DNA of 64,000 bases from Harmothoe impar (taxonomy: Eukaryota; Annelida; Polychaeta; Phyllodocida; Polynoidae), in contig OX381721.1 of assembly GCA_947462335.1 (NCBI GenBank), forward strand, positions 9,176,001 through 9,240,000, in the 5' to 3' direction. This document shows positions 36,266-47,423 of the stretch, in pieces. Position 1 is the first letter of the stretch. Each line of letters starts with the position of its first letter. The position numbers were made by a program, and so were the translations under genes. The notes under the pieces are model-generated. The model was not told the DNA's origin, did no database searches, and was given only the letters and a program-made list of their open reading frames with translations.

Positions 36266-36561
36266 TGGGTTAATACGCTGTGAACGGGAGGTGTTTGTAC
36301 TATGCCTCCAAGGAACCAACACTCTCCCCGGTTGCCATTTTACTTTTTATCTCTGCCCCAACCTATCTGTTCATAACATGCATGGAAAGGTTCCGCGCCA
36401 TTATGGGTTAAATAACATTAATTTCAATTGGACCCTAATATATAAATCAAGAGGAAAGTGACCATTTCGTTGTTGTTGTTCTTGTTGTTGTTGTTGATGT
36501 TGTATAGGAGCACCAGTGCCTTGATCATGAGGTAACGGATAATCACTTAAAGGAAACTATA

Positions 36562-37187
36562 CACTGAAAAATTCAGGGTCGTCATTTCGACAATACCAAA
36601 ATTGACAACTTTAGGTCGTCAAGGCAACGACCTTAGGTCATCATTGTGACGACCTAAGGTAGTCATATCTGATCCATATAGACCAAAGTTGTCATTATGA
36701 CGACCTTAGGTAGTCACATGGATTGGGTAGTCAGAATGACTACCTTAAGGTTGTTGTTTTAGGTATCGTAACTTTGAAGACCTAAAGTAATCAGTAATGA
36801 CAACTCTCAACACCATTGGGTAGTCATTGGGACAACCTAGGGTATATCTGGGTGTTGGGCATGGGACATGCCCTGTCACGTGTTGCCACCCAGGGTAAAT
36901 TGATTGAAATAAATTTTCTATCATGAGATGTAAACTGCTGGCAGGGAGCAGAGTAGTCTCTATACCTTCAAGGCCATCATTCTCACCCATACACAACTTA
37001 CTTATAACAAGTAAAGCTACTCAGTTTAATCAAGAGTAAACCAAATATGTTAAAGGGATGCCTCTTGTTAGGAGGTGAACTAATTAGAGACTATATTCAT
37101 ACACCATTATCCAGAGCACTTTCCTTTAGTCATTAATACAAACTAGGTCGTCATAATGACTAGGAACCTTCCTCTGGGTTTTCAGTG
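36562..37187. mobile_element. CACTG-ended element with GACGACCT motifs
   Basis: TA (36560-36561) then CACTGAAAAATTCAGGG on the left; CCTCTGGGTTTTCAGTG then TA (37188-37189) on the right. The left subterminal zone (36577-36845) is packed with GTCGTCATTNTGACGACCT-type words in both orientations, and the right zone has one more (GGTCGTCATAATGAC at 37146). No coding capacity. Confidence 0.75.
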
Positions 37188-37189
37188 TA

Positions 37190-38155
37190 GAAGTGTAAAG
37201 GCTTGGTGGCAAAATTTACTCCTGGTCTATTACAGTCTCGCTCCTTATAGACATGTATTAGGGCAGAGCCGAGAATTGCAAGTCTCTGTGTGGAGAGTGG
37301 TGCTTGTAGAATAAAACACAGGGTGGGGGTGGATGGCCTCCTCCAGGGTGAGAGGGATCCGCATTAAGGAGCTGGATCCCCTGTATGGTGGTCTGGGTGT
37401 GAAGTAGTATATAGAATCTCTGAGTGGAGTGGATTACACAACAGCACATGTGGACAAGCATTGTCTATAGCAAATGGTACACACAGAACCCAATCTGCAG
37501 GTATGGCATTTTTCATTTTTGCTACTCTTTTAAAAGTATTTCATTGTTTCATAGTGCTTTGATGACAACATCCCATTATTGATATATGAGAACGGGATTG
37601 ATACACTCACGAGGGGCCGGCATGATGCATCAGTGAAATGTATTTGAGTTACTCGTCGGCCCTACGTATCATGCTACACATCTTATGACAACTCAATTTG
37701 AGCCATTATGCTATCCTTCAAGGGTTATAGGTGGAGTGCTGAACAGTGCTGGAGAGAACCACAATCTGCGCTGACAGCTGTATTATGATATCAAAACTCA
37801 TTTAACTGGCCTAAATTACAGCTTATAGTTAAAGTTTCTCAATGGAGGTTGCTGAGCCATTTGGCAGAGACTACCGACATAATCAGTTTAATTTTCCAAA
37901 GAATGATACGCAGAGCCCTTCCCTATCTGGTGGTCTTTGTTATCAGCTGGCTTGATGGATTTCAATGGCGGAAAGATGGATTAGTCAATGTGGAAAGGGT
38001 GATCAGTTGAATTTGGACTGATAAAGTTCTGTCATTACCACAATGTTTAAATTCAGAACGGAATACCTGTACTACTGGTCAAATTATCCGTATTGGTATT
38101 ATGTTTAAGAGCATATTATCTAGTCAGCCATTGCTATTTATCAATTAATAATAAA
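37190..38155. other. Gene-free stretch
   Basis: Nothing recognised; short frames only. Confidence 0.5.
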
Positions 38156-38879
38156 TTAAAAGACAACTTTCTGGAACACTCCTATAAATATGAATACATG
38201 CAACATGTTTGTCTCACAAGCACGAGCTTTGCTTAAAGCATCAGAATAATGCCATTGCCCACAACAACAACAAAAACTCTTTTCTTGAGCTAGAATGAGG
38301 CTGCCATTAGTTCGATGTTGGTGCAGTCTCAGGAGAGAACACACATAGTGAAGAGGCAATATAATATGTAAATTGTTCCCATGAGTCAGGTCTCACACCA
38401 ATGGCTCGAACAGCCAGACCTTTCCTGGGTCATGTGAGGCCAGTCTCGTGATACCACGCAAGATGACGATTGGCAAGGTCATGACCTGGACAGGCCATGA
38501 GTTGCCCTAACCCTGACTATCTCAGTGATGATCCGGAGCATTCCTCAGATTGTCATTCATGTCCATATTAGAACAATTATTGAATTATTGCTATTTTCTT
38601 TAATAGTCTACCTTATCCAAAGGATAGGAACATCGAGGAGAGCCAAAATAGCATTTAAGCAATCCAGAATGACTTTTCTTAACATTGACGTGAACATAAA
38701 AAGCTGATAGGCACCAATTATTATACTGTGACACGATGACTAGATTGTACAGGTGATTACAACAGGGTATAAGCATTCTATGCATAGACATTCAAAAGCA
38801 GTTATCCATAGATGAGGAATTATGTTGACTGGGGGAAATGATTAGTATGAATAATTATGAAAATGCCATCCCTTTCTCA

Positions 38880-39150
38880 TATCATATCATTTCCATGGTT
38901 ACATCACAACAAAGGCCACCACCAATAGCCAACCCAGGCTTCATTTGTGGATTCTGATGGACAATACATAAGAGGGTGTGCTCAGGGCATCCATTGGTGA
39001 TACTATACCATAGTACAAAGGTAGGACTCATGCTGTATGATCTCATCATGATACATAACAGCACAGCCACTGCTGTGGGTCGTCCTGAACACAAAGCCAG
39101 TATCTGATTGATGTTGAGGTATCAGGTGAACAAAATCAATTAGGATTGTA
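38880..39150. repeat. Conserved module, copy A
   Basis: One of five copies (A here; B 40150, E 53980, C 54840, D 59450) sharing CATGGTTACATCACAACAA, then GATGGACAA, GGGCAT, CATTRGTGATA, GGACTCATGNTGTATG, CAGCCACTG and GAACACAAAGCCAGT in order. On the plus strand the end of the module stays open in one frame in A, B and C up to a shared TGA; on the minus strand a hydrophobic frame is also shared. Which strand, if either, was coding is undecided. Confidence 0.6.
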
Positions 39151-40149
39151 TTTCTGACATGAATTATATTGTCCTTTACGATATTAAGTTAAGTGATAAC
39201 GTAAAGGATAAGTATACAGTACCGTTTCTTAGTTTCTACTCAAAGGTGTATTTGAGTGGCTTGATTGTAGGTCATTTAAAAGCTTCCTTGTACAGAAAAC
39301 GTTGTACAGAAATTCTCTGGGAAAAATGATAAATGTAGCTAGCTATTTTGCAAACAACATTTAGTAAGGCACACAGTATATTGTGTGGGATTATACAGGG
39401 CAGCAGGATATTTGAGAGCCCTCCACCCTCATAATCTCGGAGAGCAGTACAATGTGGTGGAGTATAGGCTGAAGCAGTGTTTTATTACCCTACCTTTGCT
39501 GATTGCCCCAAGTAAATGTCTGAATGTATTGATAAAATAGGCAAAGTCAATCAAACCTTTATGTCTTTACAATGATACAGAATGCCATTCCTCCATTTCC
39601 TCATTACACCCCCTGTAGAAGCATTCATTGGTACATGTATACTCAGCCTGACACATACACATCCCACAGATAAATATTATTCTTGAGGGTGACAAGGTGC
39701 TGCTTCAGATCTGCTGGTACCTTAAATAGTTGCCACTGCCAATGTCAATTAATCTAGGCAGATCTGGCAATGCATAACGATTTGACTGGCAGGGCCAGTG
39801 GCATGACCAGTGGCATGCGTAATCCAACAGCTTGCCCTCTCTCTCCTTTCATTGCTACGCAGTGCTCGAGGATCAAGGAACATGGCTAGCTTCAAACAGA
39901 CAGCCAGTGTCTAGAATGATTGGGAAATCAACGGATAGAATGTAGAAGGTGCCAGACTGACTCGTCGGTGCAAGGCTGACCCTATGGAGACACACTGAAC
40001 ATTGGAGTCAATTTTTGGGTTTCCTATAATAAAGAGTGAATTAAACATAAGGAGCCTTACATCGGAGGTTTTAAGGAAATGTATCTTCCCTTTCTGCCAA
40101 TTAAATGCGTTGCTCCATACTCCCATACAATCAAGCACTAGGCATGTCA

Positions 40150-40400
40150 TGATAAATAGTTACCATGGTCATATCACAATAAAGGCTTACAACTTACCCA
40201 TCCTTCATTTTCACATGCCGATGGACAACCCACAGCATGTTGCTTCTGGGTATTCATTAGTAATACTATCACAAGAACAGGACCCATGGTGTATGGTGAC
40301 ATAATGAGACGTAATGACACTGTCACTGATGTAGATCATGATGTACACAAAGTCAGTGTCGACTGATGCTGGGGGATCAGGTGGACAAAGGAAATCATGA
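40150..40400. repeat. Conserved module, copy B
   Basis: Contains CATGGTCATATCACAATAAA, CATGCCGATGGACAACCCAC, GGACCCATGGTGTATGGTG, ACACTGTCACTG and GTAGATCATGATG. Nearest to copy C (54840), as expected if R1 and R2 duplicated after the module itself had doubled. Confidence 0.6.
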
Positions 40401-40554
40401 TAATAATGTATCTCATATTATGACTGTTCAGATACAGCTTTTTACTGTACAGTTACAGCTGTATTCTCCATACTGACCCGTAGGCTAAATCTATATGTTG
40501 AAGACTGCGTATTAAATGATATTTCTAAATGTACATCATTTTATGTATTTTCAG

Positions 40555-40598
40555 GTCTGACTTGCTGAGAAGGAGTTTCCATCCATTCATGCCGAACG
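40555..40598 (+). other. Candidate 44-nt micro-exon (R1)
   Basis: A pyrimidine-rich stretch ending TATTTTCAG precedes the segment, and it is followed by GTAAGAGG, a strong 5' splice-site match. The paralogous place in R3 (59793-59848) is likewise bounded by GTGTGACAG and GTAAGAGT; its length differs by 12 nt, a multiple of three. In R2 (from 55237) the acceptor survives but the donor reads GGAAGAAA and looks lost. Transcription is not shown. Confidence 0.3.
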
Positions 40599-42682
40599 GT
40601 AAGAGGATAAATTTATTCTTGGGTAGTGCTTGGATTCTGTTTTGACTGAATATCATTAAAAATGTTCACATTAAAGTAGTTGTTTGGCAAAAAACATATT
40701 TTGTACCAATGGTCTGATGAATGTTGTAAATCTTCTCTTCAGACTTCACATTTGCTCTGAGGTCATTGTCTGATATAGAACTGTCCCTCAAGCCATGTTT
40801 TATAACCTTGTAATTACACTGACTATAGGCACTGATGACAGACCCCACCTACCTCAGACTACCTGAAGCTTGTGTTTACATCCAACATAATTGACAGCCA
40901 AGTAGCTAGGTTATTTGTACTCACCAAGCATTGCATTTGACTAGGCAGACCTTGTGCTCTGAATAGATGGTAGCCTGGTGGTCGTAGAAAAACATTGCTT
41001 ATATTGAATTCCCCCATACAATGTATGGATCAGTAATGCCACAATATAATATGTCAAGATTTGATCAATTTAAAAGCTTGTGTATTATCCACTGAACAAA
41101 CAATACTCTCAATTGAACATTGATTTTTGTCTGTGTTATGGGATGTCTATGCAAACTATGAAATTGATTTATGTATTTTTACACTCTTTCTATCAGCACT
41201 GCGCAGTATTCAGGAATTGGTATGCTGTAAAACCAGTCATACTATTTTGGTGGTCAGTGGAAGATCGTTGTTTAATTGAAAAGATAAGAGTATACAGTCA
41301 ATACAATGTTGTGTTAGCATCTATATACTATGCAGATAACATAATCATATTATATGACAACCTTCTACCACTCATTGTCATCCATACCAAAAATACAGAC
41401 TTCCATGTGGATGTTCATTTTAGTCATGGCATTACTACACACAGCTACAGGAGGTGTTCTAGGGTATAGGAAAGCACACAGAAACCTACATTGTCCCCAG
41501 AGCAGTCTACAAAGTGATCCCATACAGTTATTAAGGGGTTCCCCCTAATCATTAACAGTGATTAACCCCCAGCTTTCTCTACATGAACATGTATTAATCT
41601 TGCACTCAAATTGCTACATCTAACCACGTTAAATTTTTGTTTACAAACAAACCCAAAAGGAATCAGAGCAAAATCTAAGTTGATGCTTGCAGTTTTGATA
41701 ATAATGGAAATGCCTTTATCAGTAAACCAGCACTGTATGATAATTATAAGAAAAAGAAAAGGCACAAACTAGCATCTATTTTGGACATATCTGGGAAGTA
41801 GCATGTTAGTTGTGTGTAGCATTGGCCTAAGTCCGTCAAGTTGACCACATGGTTTAGCCTACACTGTAAAAGGTTGTTGTTCGTGAACAGCAATATGTGC
41901 TGTAACTATACAGTACTTTAGCTGTAAAAGATGATACAGCAACTTTTGCTGTACACATACAATTCTGTTACTGTAGATGCAGGTTCGAATCCCATAACCA
42001 GCAACCAGAGGGACCCAGGTAGAAAAATATCATGATAAATATCATGATTTTATCGTGATTAAAAATTCATGCGTTTTTCACGGAAATCATGATTTGTAAA
42101 ACATGATTTATCATGATAATTATTCTGATATATCATGATTATCATCACGATAAACAATGATATCATGGTTCACCACAGTAAATTTGTCAATATAAATCAT
42201 GATTGATTATGCTTTATGATGATATATATTATGATACAATCATAGTTTATCATAATATCATCATGATATAACATGGAAAATCATAATTTCCGTGAAAAAA
42301 CTATGATTTATTTAACATGATATTTATCATGATTTATTATACTTTATCATCATGATATATATTATGATAATTATCATGATACATCATGATATGAAAATCA
42401 TGATATCCATGAAAGAAATATGATTTATTCAACATGATTCATCATGATATATATTATGATAATCATCTTTACATATCATGGTCTAAAATCATGATATATA
42501 TCATGATTTACTTTCCTGTATCATGATACATATGATTTTACCATGATAAGTATCATGTTTAAAAATCACGATTCATTCTTTTAATGTAGATAGACAATAT
42601 TTTTATTGTGGGGGGGGGGGGTGAGGTCAATGCATTAATTCATCAATTTCATCATTTTGATAGTGGACAGTCAGTCCTGAAG

Positions 42683-43050
42683 GCTGAAACTGGCTCCTGG
42701 AGGCCCAGGGCCGACTCCTGGAGGCCTAGAACCGGCTCCTGGGGTCCAGGACCGGCTCCTGGAGGCCCAGAACCGGCTCTTGGATGCCCAGGGCCGGCTC
42801 CTGGAGGCCTAGAACCGGCTCCTGGGGTCCAGGACCGGCTCCTGGAGGCCCAGAACCGGCTCTTGGAGGCCCAAGGCCGGCTCCTGGAGACCTAGAACTG
42901 GCTCCTGGAGGCCTAGAACCGGCTCCTCGGGGCCCAGGGTCGGCTCCTCGGGGCCCAGGGCCGGTCTCTGGGAGGCAGGGTCGGCTCCTAGAGGTCCAGG
43001 GCCGGCTCTTGGAGGCCAAGGGCCGGTCTCTGAGAGGCAGGGTTGGCTCC
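42683..43050 (+). repeat. 21-bp GC-rich minisatellite (~17 units)
   Basis: The consensus is CCGGCTCCTGGAGGCCCAGAA with CTAGAA, CCAGGG and GTCCAGGA variants; some units combine into a 63-bp higher-order pattern. The unit is a multiple of three, so Pro/Gly-rich and Leu/Glu-rich frames stay open on both strands without implying a gene. Confidence 0.92.
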
Positions 43051-43782
43051 TGCTGTAACCTTTCCTGTAAGGAAATAGAAAAATATGTAATTATTTGTAC
43101 CATACAAACACTGAGAGAGAAGGTTTACTAAATAATTACTGGTCAGTCTGTTTAAAAACAATGGGGGCAAGGCTATTACAAAATGATAGGGACCTATTGT
43201 TGTATGGTCGCACATTTACCCCTATCACAATGGGTGTCATAGTACATCTAGTACATGTATCATTATTAAAGATAAATAGTGCCTAGTCCTGAACAAAGAT
43301 GTAATGTATATACATATAATTATTCAGACATGTATGTGTAAGTGTAGCACAACATGCCCTGTCTGAGGCCACCAGGGGTGTGTGAGACTGCTGCTACCTG
43401 TTACTGTAGCTTGGTCAGTTGGGGTACCAGGATGTTGGTCACACCTTGATGACCCCCAGCATGGGAGTGGTGGGTGCAGTAAGGGGTAAGGCTATTGTCT
43501 CAGGGGCCTATTGTTGTATGGTCGCACCTATCACAATGGGCGTCATGGTGGCATTTCACAGCTAGCCCTAGACAGACCTGTTACCACAAGGAGTGGTGGT
43601 GGTGGTGGGGGGGGGGGGGGGGGTGGTAACCAACTAAAATAAAACATTTCCTTATCATTAAGAATTACTTGTCAAGGATATTATTATCTGATTCTATATT
43701 TTGTTAGCATTATGGTCATATTTTATTTTTTTCTCTGAGACAATAAAAAGCAATTTTAGCATGTTATAGTACATATAATGCC

Positions 43783-44035
43783 CATTATTTTGAGGGGTTC
43801 TGGAGGGCTATAACCCGTGATACTGACCAGGGGAGTAAGGGGATCTTTATCCTGTTATTATACATTATTTTGAGGGGTTCTGGAGGGCTACAACCCGTGA
43901 TACTGACCAGGGGAGTAAGGGGATCATGATCCCGTTATTAAACATTATTTTTTAGGGGTTATGGAGGGATTCAACCCGTGATACTGACCAGGAGAGCAAG
44001 GGGACCCTGATCCTGTTATTATACATTATTTTGAG
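43783..44035 (+). repeat. 81-bp tandem array, forward orientation
   Basis: Three units and a part, each with CATTATTTTGAGGGGTTCTG, GAGGGCTACAACCCGTGATA and CTGACCAGGGGAGTAAGGGG. The same unit in reverse orientation fills 44910-45190, so the two arrays form a second pair of inverted arms inside the large element. Confidence 0.88.
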
Positions 44036-44909
44036 GACATCTTCCGACCTCTGCAAAATATATAGATTAATGTGTAATACATATATATATATATATACAG
44101 ACCCTTCATATATTCAGTAAAAACTAATTCAGGGGGGCTTTGGGACCGGGACCTGCCCCTGGAAGCCTGGGGACCAATACCACAGGTGGAGATCCGGATA
44201 ATCTGTAATTGAAATGAAACAAGTAAAGCATAATATTAGAATACATCTAAAACGTTTTTAAATGTGCTTTATCAATGATTTTATAATAAAAATGAAAGAA
44301 GTTAGGAATAATATCTAAAAACATCTAAAACGTTTTAAAATGCGCTTTTTAAATAGTGCATAGTGCCACATACATTTATTTCATTTGATATGCATAACTA
44401 CAAAAGCTGTCCTAAGAATATACAATATAATAATTACTATACCTACACACCTGCATGGCATACGTCCTGCCCTCACTGTGGCCAGCTACTGTATGTGCAT
44501 GTTGACCAGTTGGTGTGCTACATGTGCTACTGCAGTTACATATAAACTATGTAGGTCAGTGGTCACCATGGGAACAACCCCTAGGTACAGTACATGCTAC
44601 TCCTGTTAGCATTGTCTTAGTTATAACACCTCCCCACCCTGAATGGGGTGTGTTTGGCATGTTGGTGCAGGGAGGGGGGGGGGGGGTTGTGAATAGAGAG
44701 GGAGGGGGTACCCAACCAAATTTATGAATTATCCTCATTAATATTAATGAGTTGTCAATGACATTTATAACCAAATTCGGCACACTGTCAGCATCATGGG
44801 CATATTTCTTTTTTTTCCTGTGACAATTAGAACTTATAATATGAGATCAGGGAGCCATTTGGGCATCATTAGAGCTTTTCCTCAAATAAGTTAAAATACA
44901 TTTTGATAC

Positions 44910-45190
44910 TATAACGGGTTGAAGCCCTCCAGAACCCCTCAACATAATGTATGATAACAGGATAAAGATCCCCTTACTCCCCTGGTCAGTATCACGGGTT
45001 GTAGCCCTCCAGAACCCCTCAACATAATGTATGATAACCGGATAAAGATCCCCTTACTCCCCTGGTCAGTATCACGGGTTGTAGCCCTCCAGAACCCCTC
45101 AAAATAATGTATAATAACGGGATCATGATCCCCTTACTCCCCTTGTCAGTATCACAGGTTGTAGTTATTCAAAATCCTCAAAATAATACT
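44910..45190 (-). repeat. 81-bp tandem array, reverse orientation
   Basis: Three units with CCCCTTACTCCCCTGGTCAG, TATCACGGGTTGTAGCCCTC and CAGAACCCCTCAACATAATG, the reverse complement of the array at 43783. Period about 81 bp (44913, 44994, 45075). Confidence 0.88.
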
Positions 45191-46295
45191 CCCCTGAGGG
45201 AGAGGTGTGAATCAAAAGGGAGGGGTCACCTAAATGTATGAATTATCCTTATTATTATTAATGAGTTGTAGCCAGGAAATCTTTCCTCTTAAAGTATGAC
45301 ATCATGATAAAGTATGACGTATTATAAAATATCATGATTAATCATGGTAAGATTATTATATGCATGTCTTTTCCCATCAATGGGAAATATCATGAAAAAT
45401 CATAATATATTATGATTAATCATGGTCAAATAGAATCACGATAAATCATGCTATCTCTCAATGCGTAAAATCATGATAAATCATGATGATATTATCATTA
45501 ATTTTGGTAAGGTAAAATCGTGATAAATCATGTTCTCTCTCCCAATGGGTGAGATTATGATAAATCATGATCAGGTAAAATCGTGATAAATCATGTTTTT
45601 CTTCTCAATGGGAAAGATCATGCTAAATCATGATATATCATGATTAATCATGGTCTAATAAAATCATGATTAATTATGGTAAGGTAAAATCATAATAGAT
45701 AATGTTTTCCCTCTCAATGGGTGAGATCATGACCAATAATAATACATTATGATTAATCATTGTCAGGTAGAATCATGGTAAATCATGTTTCTCTCCCAAT
45801 GGATAAAATCACGATAAATTATGATTTATTATTATCAAATATTATTAGGTAAAATCATGATAAATCATGTTTCCCCTCTTAAGAGGTTAGATCATGAAAA
45901 AGTGTGGTTTATAATGACATATCATGAATAAAGAAAACATGATCTACCATAATTTTGCCCCTGAGGAGATAAGATCATGATAAAGTATGATTAATCATGT
46001 TTAATCATAGTACGTAGGAGAAAATGTGATTAATCATGATTTCCCCCCTCAAGAGGTAATATCTTAATAAAGTATGATTTATCATGATTAATCATGGTAG
46101 AATAAAACATGCTTAATTATGATTTATCATGATAGATCATGATAGATCATGGTTTAACATAATAAATCATGATATTTATCATGATATTTTTCTACCTGGG
46201 GAGAGAGAGCAGAGGTTGAAGGGAGTACCATACTCCACAGCTCAAATATGACCTGATCTTTTCAAAAGCCCAATGATGCAGGCTACATAGTGACT

Positions 46296-46364
46296 GCCCC
46301 TCTAGCTCAGTGGGTAGAGCCGTGGGAGATGTAGTCTGAGGGTCAGCGGTTCCAGTCCCGGCAG
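46296..46364 (+). other. tRNA-derived sequence (SINE head), not a working tRNA
   Basis: CTAGCTCAGTGGGTAGAGC is a good A-box/D-arm of a tRNA and GGTTCCAGTCCC a mutated B-box at the right spacing. The acceptor and T stems do not pair well and the B-box lacks the GA of GGTTCGA. I read it as the head of a tRNA-derived SINE; the tail is not recognised. Confidence 0.6.
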
Positions 46365-46713
46365 AAACTCTCATACTAACTACATTTCTCCTGATGCAAT
46401 TCTAAAGTATAATATATTTTGGTACACTGAAATGTTACTATTGAAAATATGCAGAGGATAAGACCAATGTATCTCAACAATCTGCATGAAAGATAGTAAA
46501 ATTTACTTTGAAAAACATCTATAGGCCATCAAGATTACACTTCAACTAATGGTAGTTCAGTTCTTATTAGTACATTACTGCAATAGGTTAATTTTCATAT
46601 TATCCCTTAAGACATGAACAGTCTAGTTCTAAAATTGTCCCCAGGGATCCTGTGTTGACCTCATTACCATTCACACATAAGTAGGAGGTGTTTCAATGCA
46701 CCTGACATGCAGG

Positions 46714-46776
46714 ATTCACTGGCGTAGTGGTCATGGTTCAGGACTATGGATTGGAACCTGGGGGTTCAAATCTCCA
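46714..46776 (+). other. Second tRNA-derived sequence
   Basis: TGGCGTAGTGGTCATGG (A-box type) and GGGGTTCAAATCTCC (B-box type) lie about 34 nt apart, the normal tRNA spacing. The acceptor stem is not evident, so it is more likely a SINE promoter than a tRNA gene. A lone B-box-like GGTTCGAATCCC sits at 41982-41993, with no A-box. Confidence 0.55.
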
Positions 46777-47423
46777 AGATGTTGAATATGTGAGCCTTTT
46801 TAGAACTCAGGTCTGCGTCTACAGTAGATTCTACTGTAGGTCTACAGCAGAATTTACTGGAACCAAAGTTGCCCCCAATAGTTGCTGTACAGGAACACTA
46901 CTTACTTCTAACAGTGTATGCTCCATCCATCCATCAACTGGGCCTTTCGACCCTTAATGTTGAGGCAGCAACTGGTTATGCCAGATTCCCACTATTGGCA
47001 TCCATTTTGATTCTCCTGTAAGAGGGTACAACACCCAAACATACTTAGATTGAATACAATGTCAAGTCCCCAGGAGCCAGTCCTTCAACTCATACAATTT
47101 ATGTGTACATGCACATTGGTTAATACATAAAAGTGTTAGGAACTGGAGGGTTCTGAAAATGATACCATACTGCATACACATTTTGACTGCCTCTAGGACA
47201 TCATACCAACATGATAATCAATTCCTAGATCATACACATTATATCCGTGACGAGATGTATGCTGCAGTTCCATTTGACTATTCCAACTGCCCCATTAGTG
47301 CATATTGGTATCTTCCCTAGTGCTACAACTGTCTACCTGCAAAATGTCCCTAGCACAGATATACTTTTTATTTCAAACACATCTATTGTATTAACAGTAT
47401 AATATAAGCTGATATATATATAT

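Larger units (their letters stand above)
42014..46200. mobile_element. Giant foldback element with ATCATGAT terminal arrays
   Basis: A perfect 35-bp terminal inverted repeat starts CCCAGGTAGAAAAATATCAT at 42014 and its complement ends at 46200 (ATGATATTTTTCTACCTGGG). Long zones rich in ATCATGAT/ATTATGATAA (42014-42570 and 45290-46200) form the terminal arms. Inside lie a 21-bp minisatellite, G-runs, and two oppositely oriented arrays of an 81-bp unit. There is no protein-coding frame; long frames over the minisatellite are repeat artefacts. The layout resembles Foldback-type elements, in which arrays of short repeats form the inverted ends. Confidence 0.75.
41862..46916. mobile_element. 5-kb composite CACTG-ended insertion
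   Basis: TA plus CACTGTAAAA at the left (41860 onward) and CTAACAGTG plus TA at the right (46917-46918). Subterminal TTGCTGTA/TACAGCAA words occur on both sides (41880-41960 and 46815-46895). The paralogous locus in R2 (56150-56205) and in R3 (61890-61945) runs straight from TTGGTTTAACC or TTGGATTGACC to ATCCATCAAC without it, so it is an insertion, with a ~35-bp host difference at the site. TIR similarity is limited to about six bases, so it could be two elements. Confidence 0.55.

Noticed and set aside
41080..41469. 129-codon plus-strand frame with a Tyr-Ala-Asp-Asn word resembling an RT box
   Set aside because: No other RT motif nearby, the box lacks the second Asp, and the paralogous R2 region does not keep the frame.
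42608..43131. Pro/Gly-rich collagen-like frames
   Set aside because: Produced by a 21-bp minisatellite that stays open in several frames on both strands.
42014..46200. CRISPR-like array
   Set aside because: The repeats are degenerate, self-complementary and AT-rich without regular unique spacers, and the DNA is eukaryotic.
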